From Rhizobium sp. RU33A (GTDB lineage: Bacteria > Pseudomonadota > Alphaproteobacteria > Rhizobiales > Rhizobiaceae): a stretch of DNA of 64,000 nucleotides. The translations under genes were made by a program, and so were the position numbers. Under the pieces are notes generated by a model. That model was not told the DNA's origin, made no database searches, and worked only from the letters and a program-made list of their open reading frames with translations. The stretch covers positions 744,001 through 808,000 of the forward strand of contig NZ_FTMQ01000002.1 of assembly GCF_900156055.1 (NCBI RefSeq). The letters are read 5' to 3'. Position 1 is the first letter of the stretch, and the number at the start of each line of letters is the position of its first letter. Shown piece by piece: positions 53,860 to 61,318 of the stretch.

Positions 53860-54768
53860 ATGGTGGCTGATAACAACACTTACGTTCGGCGGCTCGCGCT
53901 CTTCGGCATTCCGCTCGCCTTCGGGGTCATGGGGCTGAAGCTTTGCGCCTGGTGGGTGACGGGTTCGGTCGCGCTCTTGTCCGATGCGCTGGAATCGACC
54001 GTCAATGTAATTGCCGCCTTCCTTGCCTATTTTGTCATCCGCTATGCGCAGAAGCCGGCGGATGACGATCATCCCTATGGCCACCACAAGGCGGAATATC
54101 TCTCGGCCGTTCTCGAGGGCGTGCTGATCGTGGTGGCGGCACTGCTCATCATCCGCGAGGCGATCCCGGCCCTTCAGAACCCGACCTTGCCCGATGCTCC
54201 CTTCCTCGGGCTCGCGATCAACGGCCTTGCCGCTGTCATCAATGCCGCCTGGGCAACGCTCCTGATTCGCGTTGGCAGAAGCCACCGTTCCCCGGCGCTT
54301 TCGGCCGATGGCCAGCACATCATGTCGGACGTCGTCACCTCCGTCGGTGTGATCATCGGTCTCCTGCTGGTGCTGGCGACCGGCTATGCGATCCTTGATC
54401 CGGTGCTTGCGATCCTCGTTGCGCTCAACATCATCTGGCAGGGCTGGAAGGTGATCGCGCAATCCGTCGCCGGGCTGATGGATGTCGCCGTCTCTCCCGA
54501 GGAAGCCGAGGCGATCCGGCAGGCGATCAAGGAGAATTCGGAAGGGTCGCTGGGGGTTCATTATCTGCGCTCGCGCCGGGCAGGGGCCGCGACCTTCGTT
54601 GCCTTTGATCTGGTCGTGCCCTCGAAGATGAGCGTGCGCGACGCCCATGTGATCTGTGACCGGCTGGAAATGGCCGTGCACAAGGCGGTGCCCGGCACGC
54701 GCGTCACCATTCACGTTGAGCCCGAAAACGAGATGGCGCATGGCGCCGGCATCGAACTCGGGCGCTAA
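53860..54768 (+). CDS. Cation diffusion facilitator (CDF) transporter
   Basis: A 302-residue inner-membrane antiporter. Spans start with LALFGIPLAFGVMGLKLCAW; the metal site has SDALEST and HPYGHHKAEYLS (His/Asp-rich), then LSADGQHIMSDVVTSVGVI with the second His-Asp pair. The C-terminal domain has VHKAVPGTRVTIHVEP-type cytoplasmic fold. Members export Zn, Fe, Co or Mn. ATG 53860 has AAAAGG upstream. 17 bases later queF begins. Confidence 0.9.
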   Translation: MVADNNTYVRRLALFGIPLAFGVMGLKLCAWWVTGSVALLSDALESTVNVIAAFLAYFVIRYAQKPADDDHPYGHHKAEYLSAVLEGVLIVVAALLIIREAIPALQNPTLPDAPFLGLAINGLAAVINAAWATLLIRVGRSHRSPALSADGQHIMSDVVTSVGVIIGLLLVLATGYAILDPVLAILVALNIIWQGWKVIAQSVAGLMDVAVSPEEAEAIRQAIKENSEGSLGVHYLRSRRAGAATFVAFDLVVPSKMSVRDAHVICDRLEMAVHKAVPGTRVTIHVEPENEMAHGAGIELGR

Positions 54769-54785
54769 ATTAAAAGGATACCATC

Positions 54786-55250
54786 ATGAGCAAGACCGAT
54801 ACTTCAGGGTTGACCCAGCTCGGCCAGAGCGTCGATGCGCCGACCAGCCCCGAGACTGCCGTTCTTGAGCGCGTGCCGAACGGCAATGCCGGCACGGACT
54901 ATGTCGTGCGCTTCACAGCACCCGAATTCACCTCGCTTTGCCCAATGACCGGTCAGCCGGATTTCGCCCATATCGTCATCGACTACATCCCCGGCGACTG
55001 GCTGGTGGAATCGAAATCGCTGAAGCTCTTCCTCTTCGCCTTCCGCAATCACGGCGCCTTCCACGAGGATTGCTCGGTCTATATCGCCAAGCGCATCGTC
55101 GAACTTCTGGATCCCAAGTGGCTCCGCATCGGTGCCTACTGGTATCCGCGCGGCGGCATCCCGATCGATGTCTTCTGGCAGACCGGCGAGCCGCCAAAAG
55201 GCGTCTGGCTCCCCGAACAGGGCGTCGCCACCTATCGCGGACGCGGTTGA
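54786..55250 (+). CDS. queF: NADPH-dependent 7-cyano-7-deazaguanine reductase
   Basis: A 154-residue short-form QueF in queuosine synthesis. Substrate thioimide nucleophile Cys52 lies in [11 protein letters not shown], Asp59 follows, and the QueF motif E75-S-K-S-L-K is clear, with His93-Glu94 later. It reduces preQ0 to preQ1 with NADPH. It starts 17 bases after the CDF gene, probably cotranscribed; no other queuosine genes are in view. Confidence 0.95.
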   Translation: MSKTDTSGLTQLGQSVDAPTSPETAVLERVPNGNAGTDYVVRFTAPEFTSLCPMTGQPDFAHIVIDYIPGDWLVESKSLKLFLFAFRNHGAFHEDCSVYIAKRIVELLDPKWLRIGAYWYPRGGIPIDVFWQTGEPPKGVWLPEQGVATYRGRG

Positions 55251-55326
55251 TCTCAAACGCTTCGGGTGACTTCCCGCGTCCGAAGCGCTAGCCTCCGGCC
55301 CGTAGCATCCGGATCGGAGGCCCTTC

Positions 55327-55677
55327 ATGCCACAGTTTCTTGCCGTCTATACGATGAAGCACGAGGACTTCGCGCGTTTCCGCAGCCTGCCCAAGGCCGA
55401 GCAGGATGCGATCGATGCCGAGGGCATTCCGAAGTGGATGGCCTGGGAAGAGCGCAACGCTGCCGCCATCGTCAATCGGGGCGGCATGGTGGGCAAGACC
55501 ACGCGCGTCACCAAGCATGGCATAGCCCCGGCGAAAAATGGTATCTGCGGCTATCTGATTGTCGAGGCTGAAACGGCAGAGGCGGCTGCGCGCCTCTTCG
55601 AAGACCATCCGCATATCACCGTCTTTCCCGGTGATGGCGTCGATATCATGCCCTTCGTCACCGATCCTCCGGAGTAA
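55327..55677 (+). CDS. YciI-like (DGPF-type) small protein
   Basis: A 116-residue protein with a ferredoxin-like alpha/beta pattern: MPQFLAVYTMKHEDFARFR, AEQDAIDAEGIPKWMAWEER, then ICGYLIVEAETAEAAARLFE and HPHITVFPGDGVDIMPFV. This is typical of the YciI/DGPF group, of unclear function. It follows queF by 76 bases and may be a separate unit. No catalytic residue could be assigned. Confidence 0.65.
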   Translation: MPQFLAVYTMKHEDFARFRSLPKAEQDAIDAEGIPKWMAWEERNAAAIVNRGGMVGKTTRVTKHGIAPAKNGICGYLIVEAETAEAAARLFEDHPHITVFPGDGVDIMPFVTDPPE

Positions 55678-56373
55678 GGCAGCCTCTGCGGTCGTCCTGT
55701 CAGCACACATACGTAAACACGGCGGCCAAGGTGCCGCCGTTCGCATTTTCGTTATCTTGGCGAAGGTCGGGATCAGCCGAAGGCAATTAGAGCGTCACCG
55801 GCGACCGCCACCCGACCAAACCTGCTGTGTCCCTCTTGCACGGTTGAGCCAGAGCGTCCGCATATTTGGTCCGCCGATCGTAACCCGGTGAGGGTTTGAA
55901 AAAATCGCGCGAGCGGTTTGCAAAGGTCCACGGGAAGTGCTGTGCGGACCGGCGTCGAGACTGTGCGTCGGCGTCCCGGAGGCAGCTGACCTTGGCGTGA
56001 AGTAAATGTGACAAATACTTGAAGATTGGTCGGCTGCCCTCTCGGCCGAGGCCGGCACTTGGCCAAGTGCCTGTCATCTGCCAGGCCAAATTTGGGGAGT
56101 TTTGCCAAGGTGACGGTCGCCTCCGCAACCATTGGTACTCAAATATCTGATTCGAAACTCATTTTTTTGCTTCTGCCAGTCTGATTAATTATCCCTAATT
56201 ATGTGTTAATGAAGTATTGACGAAAGCAAAGGATGTGTGGTTCTATTCCTGTGGACTGGCTTTCTCGTTGTCTTAAGTATTGCACCGCATATATATAAAT
56301 AAAATGATATCTTGTGCGGCGTTTGCGACGGCTCTGAGTCGCCTGGCTTCGATGTCATTTCGATGGATGTGGC

Positions 56374-56418
56374 ATTGAATTGTCACCTTGAATCCAAGGT
56401 GACTTGATAGAATTCAAT
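56374..56418 (+). promoter_or_regulatory. Extended palindrome upstream of the amyloid-like locus
   Basis: A perfect inner hairpin GTCACCTTG-AATC-CAAGGTGAC (56382-56403), flanked by ATTGAATT (56374-56381) and AATTCAAT (56411-56418). It could be an operator or an mRNA leader structure. It lies 133 bases before the 56551 ATG. Confidence 0.55.
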
Positions 56419-56433
56419 TTATAAATGGGGATT

Positions 56434-56451
56434 CTCCAGAATAGTCTGGAG
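56434..56451 (+). promoter_or_regulatory. Second inverted repeat in the 56551 leader
   Basis: CTCCAGA (56434-56440) and TCTGGAG (56445-56451) are perfectly complementary around ATAG. It lies 99 bases before the start codon; role unknown. Confidence 0.4.
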
Positions 56452-56550
56452 GGTAGTAAGCTCTGTTGTCTTGTACGGCCGAATCTCTGTCTGAGGTGGT
56501 TGAGTACGGATTGAAATCGGGGCGATAGATTAAAACAGAGGAGAGAGACT

Positions 56551-57228
56551 ATGAAAACTATTCTCGCAGCATCGGTTATTGCATTGATGGCCAGTTCCGC
56601 AATGGCGCGTGGCTGGGGCCCGCCGCCGCCGCCGCCGCCGGTTCCGGCGCCTGAGATCAACATGAATCAGGTATTCCAGGGTATTCAGGCCGCCCTGAAC
56701 AAGGTTGAAGGTGGCGAAGACGTAAACGACGTCACTCAGACGGCTCTGAATGCGGCCAACCTGATCAACCTTCCTGATGAAGAACTCGATGTTGTCGCGC
56801 AGACGGCGGCCGGCGTACAGCTGGCAGCCAACTATGTGAACTTCTCGGAAGACCTGTCGGAGGTTACGCAGTCGGCGACGAACGTTCTGAACTCGCTCAC
56901 CGTCGAGTCTGTGACGGGTTCGATCACGCAGACGACGACGGCCGGTCAGGCCGCGTTGAATGCCGTTGAGGGCGTCGGCTCCTATAGCTGGAAGCATGGG
57001 AAGGGCGGTTACGGCAGTGATGACATCTATGATGTCACGCAGACGGCGCTGAATGCTGCCAACCTGGTCTCGCTCGGCAGCGTCAGTGAAGATCTGAACA
57101 TCGTTCAGACCTTCACCACCGGCCAGCTCGCCGCAAACTATGTCGGTGCGCTCGACAACGTATCGAAGATCACCCAGAGCGCGACGAACGTCGCCAACTC
57201 GATCGGTGCAATCACCGCCAGCGAGTGA
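56551..57228 (+). CDS. Exported repeat protein, curlin/holdfast-like
   Basis: A 225-residue secreted protein. A signal peptide (MKTILAASVIALMASSAMA) precedes a seven-residue polyproline run (24-30). Two related blocks follow (about 60-116 and 161-218), each running from DVTQTALNAANL through AANYV to TQSATNV-NS. The spaced Gln and Asn (T-Q-x-A-x-N-x-A-N) recall curlin-type amyloid repeats. No other domain. Its role as subunit or cap of a surface fibre is inferred from the CsgG-like gene nearby. GGAGAGAG precedes the ATG. Confidence 0.6.
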   Translation: MKTILAASVIALMASSAMARGWGPPPPPPPVPAPEINMNQVFQGIQAALNKVEGGEDVNDVTQTALNAANLINLPDEELDVVAQTAAGVQLAANYVNFSEDLSEVTQSATNVLNSLTVESVTGSITQTTTAGQAALNAVEGVGSYSWKHGKGGYGSDDIYDVTQTALNAANLVSLGSVSEDLNIVQTFTTGQLAANYVGALDNVSKITQSATNVANSIGAITASE

Positions 57229-57237
57229 CGTATTTGG

Positions 57238-57265
57238 ATGGGGGCGGGTGTTAACTCGCCCCCAT
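57238..57265 (+). terminator. Terminator after the 225-residue repeat protein
   Basis: ATGGGGGCG (57238-57246) pairs perfectly with CGCCCCCAT (57257-57265), followed by TTCTTTCC. It may set expression of the first gene above that of the following one. Confidence 0.8.
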
Positions 57266-57312
57266 TTCTTTCCAACAGTTGTCTGAGGGGGTCCGGTTCA
57301 TGACGAGCCGGG

Positions 57313-58392
57313 ATGCGTGTCTTCATGTTCCGGAGTTTGCGAGTTTCCCTCGCAGTTGCCTTTGGGCTCGCCATTGTGGTGCCCGGCTTTCCGGCCGCGG
57401 AACCAATGGAGCCGTGGGGTGCTAGCGAGGTTGAGCGCTCAACCCAGATCGTTCAGCGTTTCGTGGGTCGTCAGGATGCGGCGCAGGTGCTGAACTGGAC
57501 GGCGCCGTCATCGGCGGTTGGAGTTCGGCAGACGGCCAGCAATTCGGGCAATCTTGTCAATATCAATGACAGGGCGCTGAAAAGCGTACGTCAGGATTTT
57601 GACGGAAGTCAGCTTTCACTGAATGAGATCGTGCTGAACACCGTTGCGGCCCTTGAGTCGATCGAGCAGGATGCCTCCAATATCGGCAATGCCGTGATTG
57701 GCGGCGACATCGGCAATGTCGAGCAATACTTCGCCGACGGTTCCGTGCAGCACGCGATGAACCATCTGATCTTGCCTGAATTGCCTGGCACGGTACGCCA
57801 GGTCGGCCTCAATACTATGAATCTTGTTTTTTCCGAGCAGTCGGTGGCGTTGAGTTCGCAGAATTTTACCAAACAGGCGGAGCAGGTCGTTGACAACAGG
57901 CTCAATGTTGCGGGGGCCGGGGGCGGCGGGGCGATTGTCCAGGAGGGGACCAATCTCGGCAATATCATCATCGCGCGCAATGTCGATGAGGTCGTGCGCG
58001 ACTTCTCGGGTGATCAGATCATCAACAATGTCGTGACACTGCAGAATGGCGCGCGCTGGGGGTCAATCAGTCAGAATGGCATCAACATTGCCAACTATAT
58101 TGAGGCCGAGAGCATCGGATATCTCCGCCAGACCTCGAGCAACGGTCAGCAGATTGTCAACAACCGGGTCGAGCAGATGACCCTTGATGGTTTGACACAG
58201 ACGATCACCTCGCCGAACATCACCCAGAGTTCGAACAATTATGTCAATGTGATCGTGCTCAAGAAGATGCTCCCGGACGGTACGTCGCAAGTTGTCGACG
58301 TGATGCAGAAAGCGGAATATGGGCAGGCCGTCCAGGGCGCCAATGGTGGCGCCGTCTCGCAGACCGGGAACGCGGTCGAGATAGAGCGCTGA
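57313..58392 (+). CDS. Exported Gln/Asn-rich repeat protein, possible fibre-associated adhesin
   Basis: A 359-residue protein with a signal peptide (VSLAVAFGLAIVVPGFPA). The body repeats short modules such as SNSGNLVNINDRALKSVRQD, ASNIGNAVIGG, GTNLGNIIIARNVDEVVRD and SISQNGINIANYIEA, with regular Gly-Asn, Ile-Asn and Val pairs, suggesting stacked beta-strands. This is reminiscent of HfaD-type or curlin-type surface proteins, but not identified. Start could also be ATG 57325. The next plus-strand genes are 59107 and 59456. Confidence 0.6.
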   Translation: MRVFMFRSLRVSLAVAFGLAIVVPGFPAAEPMEPWGASEVERSTQIVQRFVGRQDAAQVLNWTAPSSAVGVRQTASNSGNLVNINDRALKSVRQDFDGSQLSLNEIVLNTVAALESIEQDASNIGNAVIGGDIGNVEQYFADGSVQHAMNHLILPELPGTVRQVGLNTMNLVFSEQSVALSSQNFTKQAEQVVDNRLNVAGAGGGGAIVQEGTNLGNIIIARNVDEVVRDFSGDQIINNVVTLQNGARWGSISQNGINIANYIEAESIGYLRQTSSNGQQIVNNRVEQMTLDGLTQTITSPNITQSSNNYVNVIVLKKMLPDGTSQVVDVMQKAEYGQAVQGANGGAVSQTGNAVEIER

Positions 58393-58440
58393 TCGCCTCA
58401 TTGCTGTGCGTTCAGGCTGTAATCCATCCTATCGGTGACA

Positions 58441-58857
58441 TCAATAGTCCGCGCAGGCCGGGTCCTGGCACCATTGCGGGAACTCGATCCATGGCGCGTC
58501 GGGCCATTGTGCCGGCTTCGTCTCCATGTAGGACGCGGCCGCACGGAGGTAGTTATTCTGCGCCTTCACCAGTTTTGTCGAGCAGATATAGGCGGCATGT
58601 TGCTTGATCAGCTTGCCGATACTGTCCTTCGCGCCCTGATCCACGGAATTCGGCACGGGCTGGTTAAGGGCCGTAAAGTAGGCGTCTATCCCGGTCATGA
58701 CACTCTGCGGCGAGCCGCGGACGTAGGTTTCGCAGGTCGCGCCGGTTCGCTTCAGCTCCACCATGGCACGCACCATGTTCTCCACTGCGTTCGTCTCGGA
58801 CGCTGCCGGTGAGGCCCCAAGGACCACTGCAAGTGTCAGATATGCAAATTTACGCAA
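58441..58857 (-). CDS. Exported protein of unknown function inside the amyloid-like locus
   Basis: A 138-residue protein with a signal peptide (KFAYLTLAVVLGASPAASE). It has four Cys in TCETYVRG, YICSTKL and WCQDPACADY, a pattern compatible with periplasmic disulfides. The rest is helical. It is opposite in strand to the rest of the locus and divergent from 59107. No family was recognised. Confidence 0.6.
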   Translation of the reverse strand: MRKFAYLTLAVVLGASPAASETNAVENMVRAMVELKRTGATCETYVRGSPQSVMTGIDAYFTALNQPVPNSVDQGAKDSIGKLIKQHAAYICSTKLVKAQNNYLRAAASYMETKPAQWPDAPWIEFPQWCQDPACADY

Positions 58858-59076
58858 TGGAATCGCCTATACAATCGCTTGTCGTTTAAAGATTCTTGCT
58901 TCATCCATCTTCTATTGTCCAGCGTTGTGATTCGTGTGTCCGTTGTTGTGCGGAGGTGTTGTCTTTCAGCAACGAACTGGCGGTCACTTAACTGCTCTGT
59001 TGTTTTTTATGTAGATTTCCGCTGTCTCTCGCTGGCTTTAGTGCTATCCAAGCCCTTGGTTATTGGGTGGAATGAG

Positions 59077-59089
59077 ATAGGTAACCTAT
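59077..59089. promoter_or_regulatory. 13-base palindrome before the curlin-like gene
   Basis: ATAGGT-A-ACCTAT is a perfect palindrome 17 bases upstream of the 59107 start in an AT-rich stretch. It could be an operator for the divergent pair; too short to be conclusive. Confidence 0.3.
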
Positions 59090-59106
59090 AAAATTATGGG
59101 GGTTTC

Positions 59107-59445
59107 ATGATCAATTCTCGGCATGTCGCCTGGCTTCTTGCGCTGGGTCTCATAAGCCCTGCCGCTGCCGTCGCGAACGGCCTCGGTGAGGATCGTCCCT
59201 ACCAGTTTCGAACGCCCAACGAGCGCCAGGTGCTTCTCAATCTTGAGCGCACCCGCCTCGAACTGCAGGGCGAGTTCCCGGCGACCGGCGTCGGATCGGC
59301 TGCCGGTCTCGGCACTCAGCAGACCGGCAACGCCACAACCATAACGATTAATGGCTCTGGAAATACTATTACTGTCGATCAGGACAATTCCGGTGATCAG
59401 ACGATCACCCAGACCGATAGCAACAATTCCATCCTGAACAATTGA
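59107..59445 (+). CDS. Small exported curlin/HfaA-like protein
   Basis: A 112-residue protein with a signal peptide (VAWLLALGLISPAAAVA). Its C-terminal 45 residues alternate Gln/Asn/Gly with Thr/Ile/Val (TQQTGNATTITINGSG, then NTITVDQDNSGDQTITQTD), a curlin-like amyloid signature. It precedes the CsgG-type gene by 10 bases, as HfaA precedes HfaB in Caulobacter. Assignment to HfaA or CsgA/B is inference from size, order and composition. Confidence 0.6.
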   Translation: MINSRHVAWLLALGLISPAAAVANGLGEDRPYQFRTPNERQVLLNLERTRLELQGEFPATGVGSAAGLGTQQTGNATTITINGSGNTITVDQDNSGDQTITQTDSNNSILNN

Positions 59446-59455
59446 GGCTTGGGGC

Positions 59456-60334
59456 ATGACTTTTGGTAAATTCCGCAGCCTCCTGCTTGCTCCCGTCCTG
59501 TTGCTCGCTGCATGCCAGTCGCAAACCGCCGAACAGGCCCCGAAGGAGCCTTTTCTGGGGCCCGTTCCGATCGCGACGCGCACGCCGGTCGACGCAGCGC
59601 TTGAATGCCTGAGCAAGACGCCCGAGGTTCAGCGCTATCCGCGCATGTTTGCCGTGCACGTCATCACCGACCAGACCGGCCGCTATTCGTCCGAAGAAGC
59701 CGGCAATTACCTGCCGCGCGACAGCGCCGGCATGATGGTCTCGCTGCTGCAGAAGGCTGGCGTAAAGCAGGTGAACCGGTCGAACACGGCGGTTTCCGAA
59801 TGGGAAATCGCCCGCGCCCGGGAGCAGATCCTCGGCGACGGCGGCAATGTCGTTGTCGGCGATGAAAGCCTGCCGTTCCGCCCGCTCGTCAAGGGTGCGC
59901 TGCGCGGCTCCGATTATGTCATCGATGGTGTGATCACGCAGCTCGACTTCAACACCTATTCCGGCGGTATCGAGGCAACCGTGGGTGGCGGCGGCGGTGG
60001 CGCCCGCCGGTTCGCCGTGACGGCGGCCGTCGATATCCGGGTCACCGACACCAAGTCGACGCGCATCGTCAGGGCCAAGTCCTATTCGAAGCAGGCCGTC
60101 GGGCGCGAAGTCTTCGCCTCCGTCTTCCGCTTCTTCTCCGACGAATTGTTCGACATCAAAATCGGCACGAAGTCGCAGGAAGGGCTGCAGGCCGCAGTTC
60201 GCTGGACACTGGCCGATGCAACCTATGATCTCGTCAAGGAATTGACCGGGCATAAGGGTGCTTGCGACGTCTATCTGCCCAAGGCGTCCCAGGATGATCG
60301 GGCTGAGACCACAGTGGTCGCCGCGGCCAATTGA
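59456..60334 (+). CDS. CsgG/HfaB-type outer-membrane lipoprotein
   Basis: A 292-residue lipoprotein with lipobox LLAAC (Cys20). The middle carries RYPRMFAVHVITDQTGRYSS, GDESLPFRPLVKGALRGSDY, IDGVITQLDFNTYSGGIEA and a glycine-rich loop, then SYSKQAVGREVFASVFRFF. This follows the CsgG/HfaB fold, which forms an export channel for curli or holdfast-anchor proteins. It is the only secretion-pore gene of the set. Length is close to CsgG (277). Confidence 0.8.
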   Translation: MTFGKFRSLLLAPVLLLAACQSQTAEQAPKEPFLGPVPIATRTPVDAALECLSKTPEVQRYPRMFAVHVITDQTGRYSSEEAGNYLPRDSAGMMVSLLQKAGVKQVNRSNTAVSEWEIARAREQILGDGGNVVVGDESLPFRPLVKGALRGSDYVIDGVITQLDFNTYSGGIEATVGGGGGGARRFAVTAAVDIRVTDTKSTRIVRAKSYSKQAVGREVFASVFRFFSDELFDIKIGTKSQEGLQAAVRWTLADATYDLVKELTGHKGACDVYLPKASQDDRAETTVVAAAN

Positions 60335-60458
60335 GCCCTTTCTGGCTGCATCAGGAGTGGCGCCGCCGCGGCGCCGTTCGGCATGACCTGGCAGTCAGAT
60401 CGTTCAATTGTTTCTGTTCAATATTTCGGCTCGATCCGTTGAAGACGCAGGCGTATCT

Positions 60459-60962
60459 TCACTTCTCCACGCCGAGCACTTCGGCGCAGCGCGACAGGCT
60501 GAAGCCGTCGCCATCGGTGTCGTTGCTGGCACGGATGCTGGTGATTTCGCCTGCAGTATTGCTATTGATCTGCAACTCACAGAAGAGTTGCTGATATTGC
60601 GGCGGCGCGATCATCTCGGGTTCCCAGAAGGGATCTCGGGTCATCACGCGTGTGTGAGTCACGACCGTCTGGCCGGATCCGTCGTTGCGGGTCTCCGTGC
60701 GCACGATGGTGCGGGTCGGTTCTGGGCGCGAATAGGTCGGCGGAATGTAGCGTGTCTTGTCGCCGCCACGCCAAGTATAGATCTTGCCGGATGACAGCGG
60801 ATATTCGCTCTCCGGCGGACCATAGGCTGCAAAGAAGCGCTCGACAGGCTGGCCGATCCAGCGCGACTGCAGGGCGCGATTGGCATCCTCTGTCGTCGTG
60901 CAGCCGGCGAGCAGCGCAAGCGGGAGAAGAAAAGCAGCGATCAGGTCTCGGGCAGGGCGCAT
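60459..60962 (-). CDS. Small lipoprotein with BamE-like start
   Basis: A 167-residue lipoprotein (LLAGC lipobox, Cys21). The segment WIGQPVERFFAAYGPPESEY and YTWRGG looks like the SmpA/BamE-type entry fold, with a more variable Pro/Arg-rich remainder. Function unknown; it converges with the CsgG-like gene, so it is not part of that operon. Confidence 0.65.
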   Translation of the reverse strand: MRPARDLIAAFLLPLALLAGCTTTEDANRALQSRWIGQPVERFFAAYGPPESEYPLSSGKIYTWRGGDKTRYIPPTYSRPEPTRTIVRTETRNDGSGQTVVTHTRVMTRDPFWEPEMIAPPQYQQLFCELQINSNTAGEITSIRASNDTDGDGFSLSRCAEVLGVEK

Positions 60963-61318
60963 GATGGTTCTCGCAAGACGGGTGTTTGCTTACGTCTTCA
61001 GTCGTACTGCGTCGGGTGCATGGCCCGCAAGATGGTGTGGTGGCCTGTCGGGTCTAAGTTCTGGTCCAATCCTGGTCTTTTCGACCGACGGGCTGGACCG
61101 CCTTGGCGTTTCTTGACTATCCCGCCGTTTTCGCCAGGAGCCTGCGGTTAAAGGTTTGCCAGCCTGGCTTGAGCCTTTCCCGGTCTGAACGCCCCCTTGC
61201 TTCCATTGCGCCGCTCGCCCCAGGATGAGTGGCTTCGCTCTGGCCGGAACACACCGGCTGAGCCGCGGTTCAGCTTGTTTACCCCTAAGCTGATCCCATA
61301 TCTGAGGAAGCCCAACAG
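60963..61318 (+). other. Intergenic region before selO
   Basis: 356 bases with no supported gene or strong hairpin. It contains the divergent 5' regions of the lipoprotein gene and of selO; no promoter could be called with confidence. Confidence 0.55.

Larger units (their letters stand above)
55678..56550 (+). other. Long AT-enriched intergenic region before the amyloid-like locus
   Basis: The 873 bases carry no gene I can support. Base composition turns AT-rich from about 56150 (runs such as TATATATAAATAAAATG). It holds two inverted repeats just upstream of the 56551 gene, so the promoter and 5' leader of that locus probably lie here. Confidence 0.6.

Noticed and set aside
55773-56132. Three short overlapping minus-strand frames in the 55.7-56.5 kb gap
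   Set aside because: They overlap one another, lack ribosome sites and signal or domain features, and show biased Arg/Ser composition.
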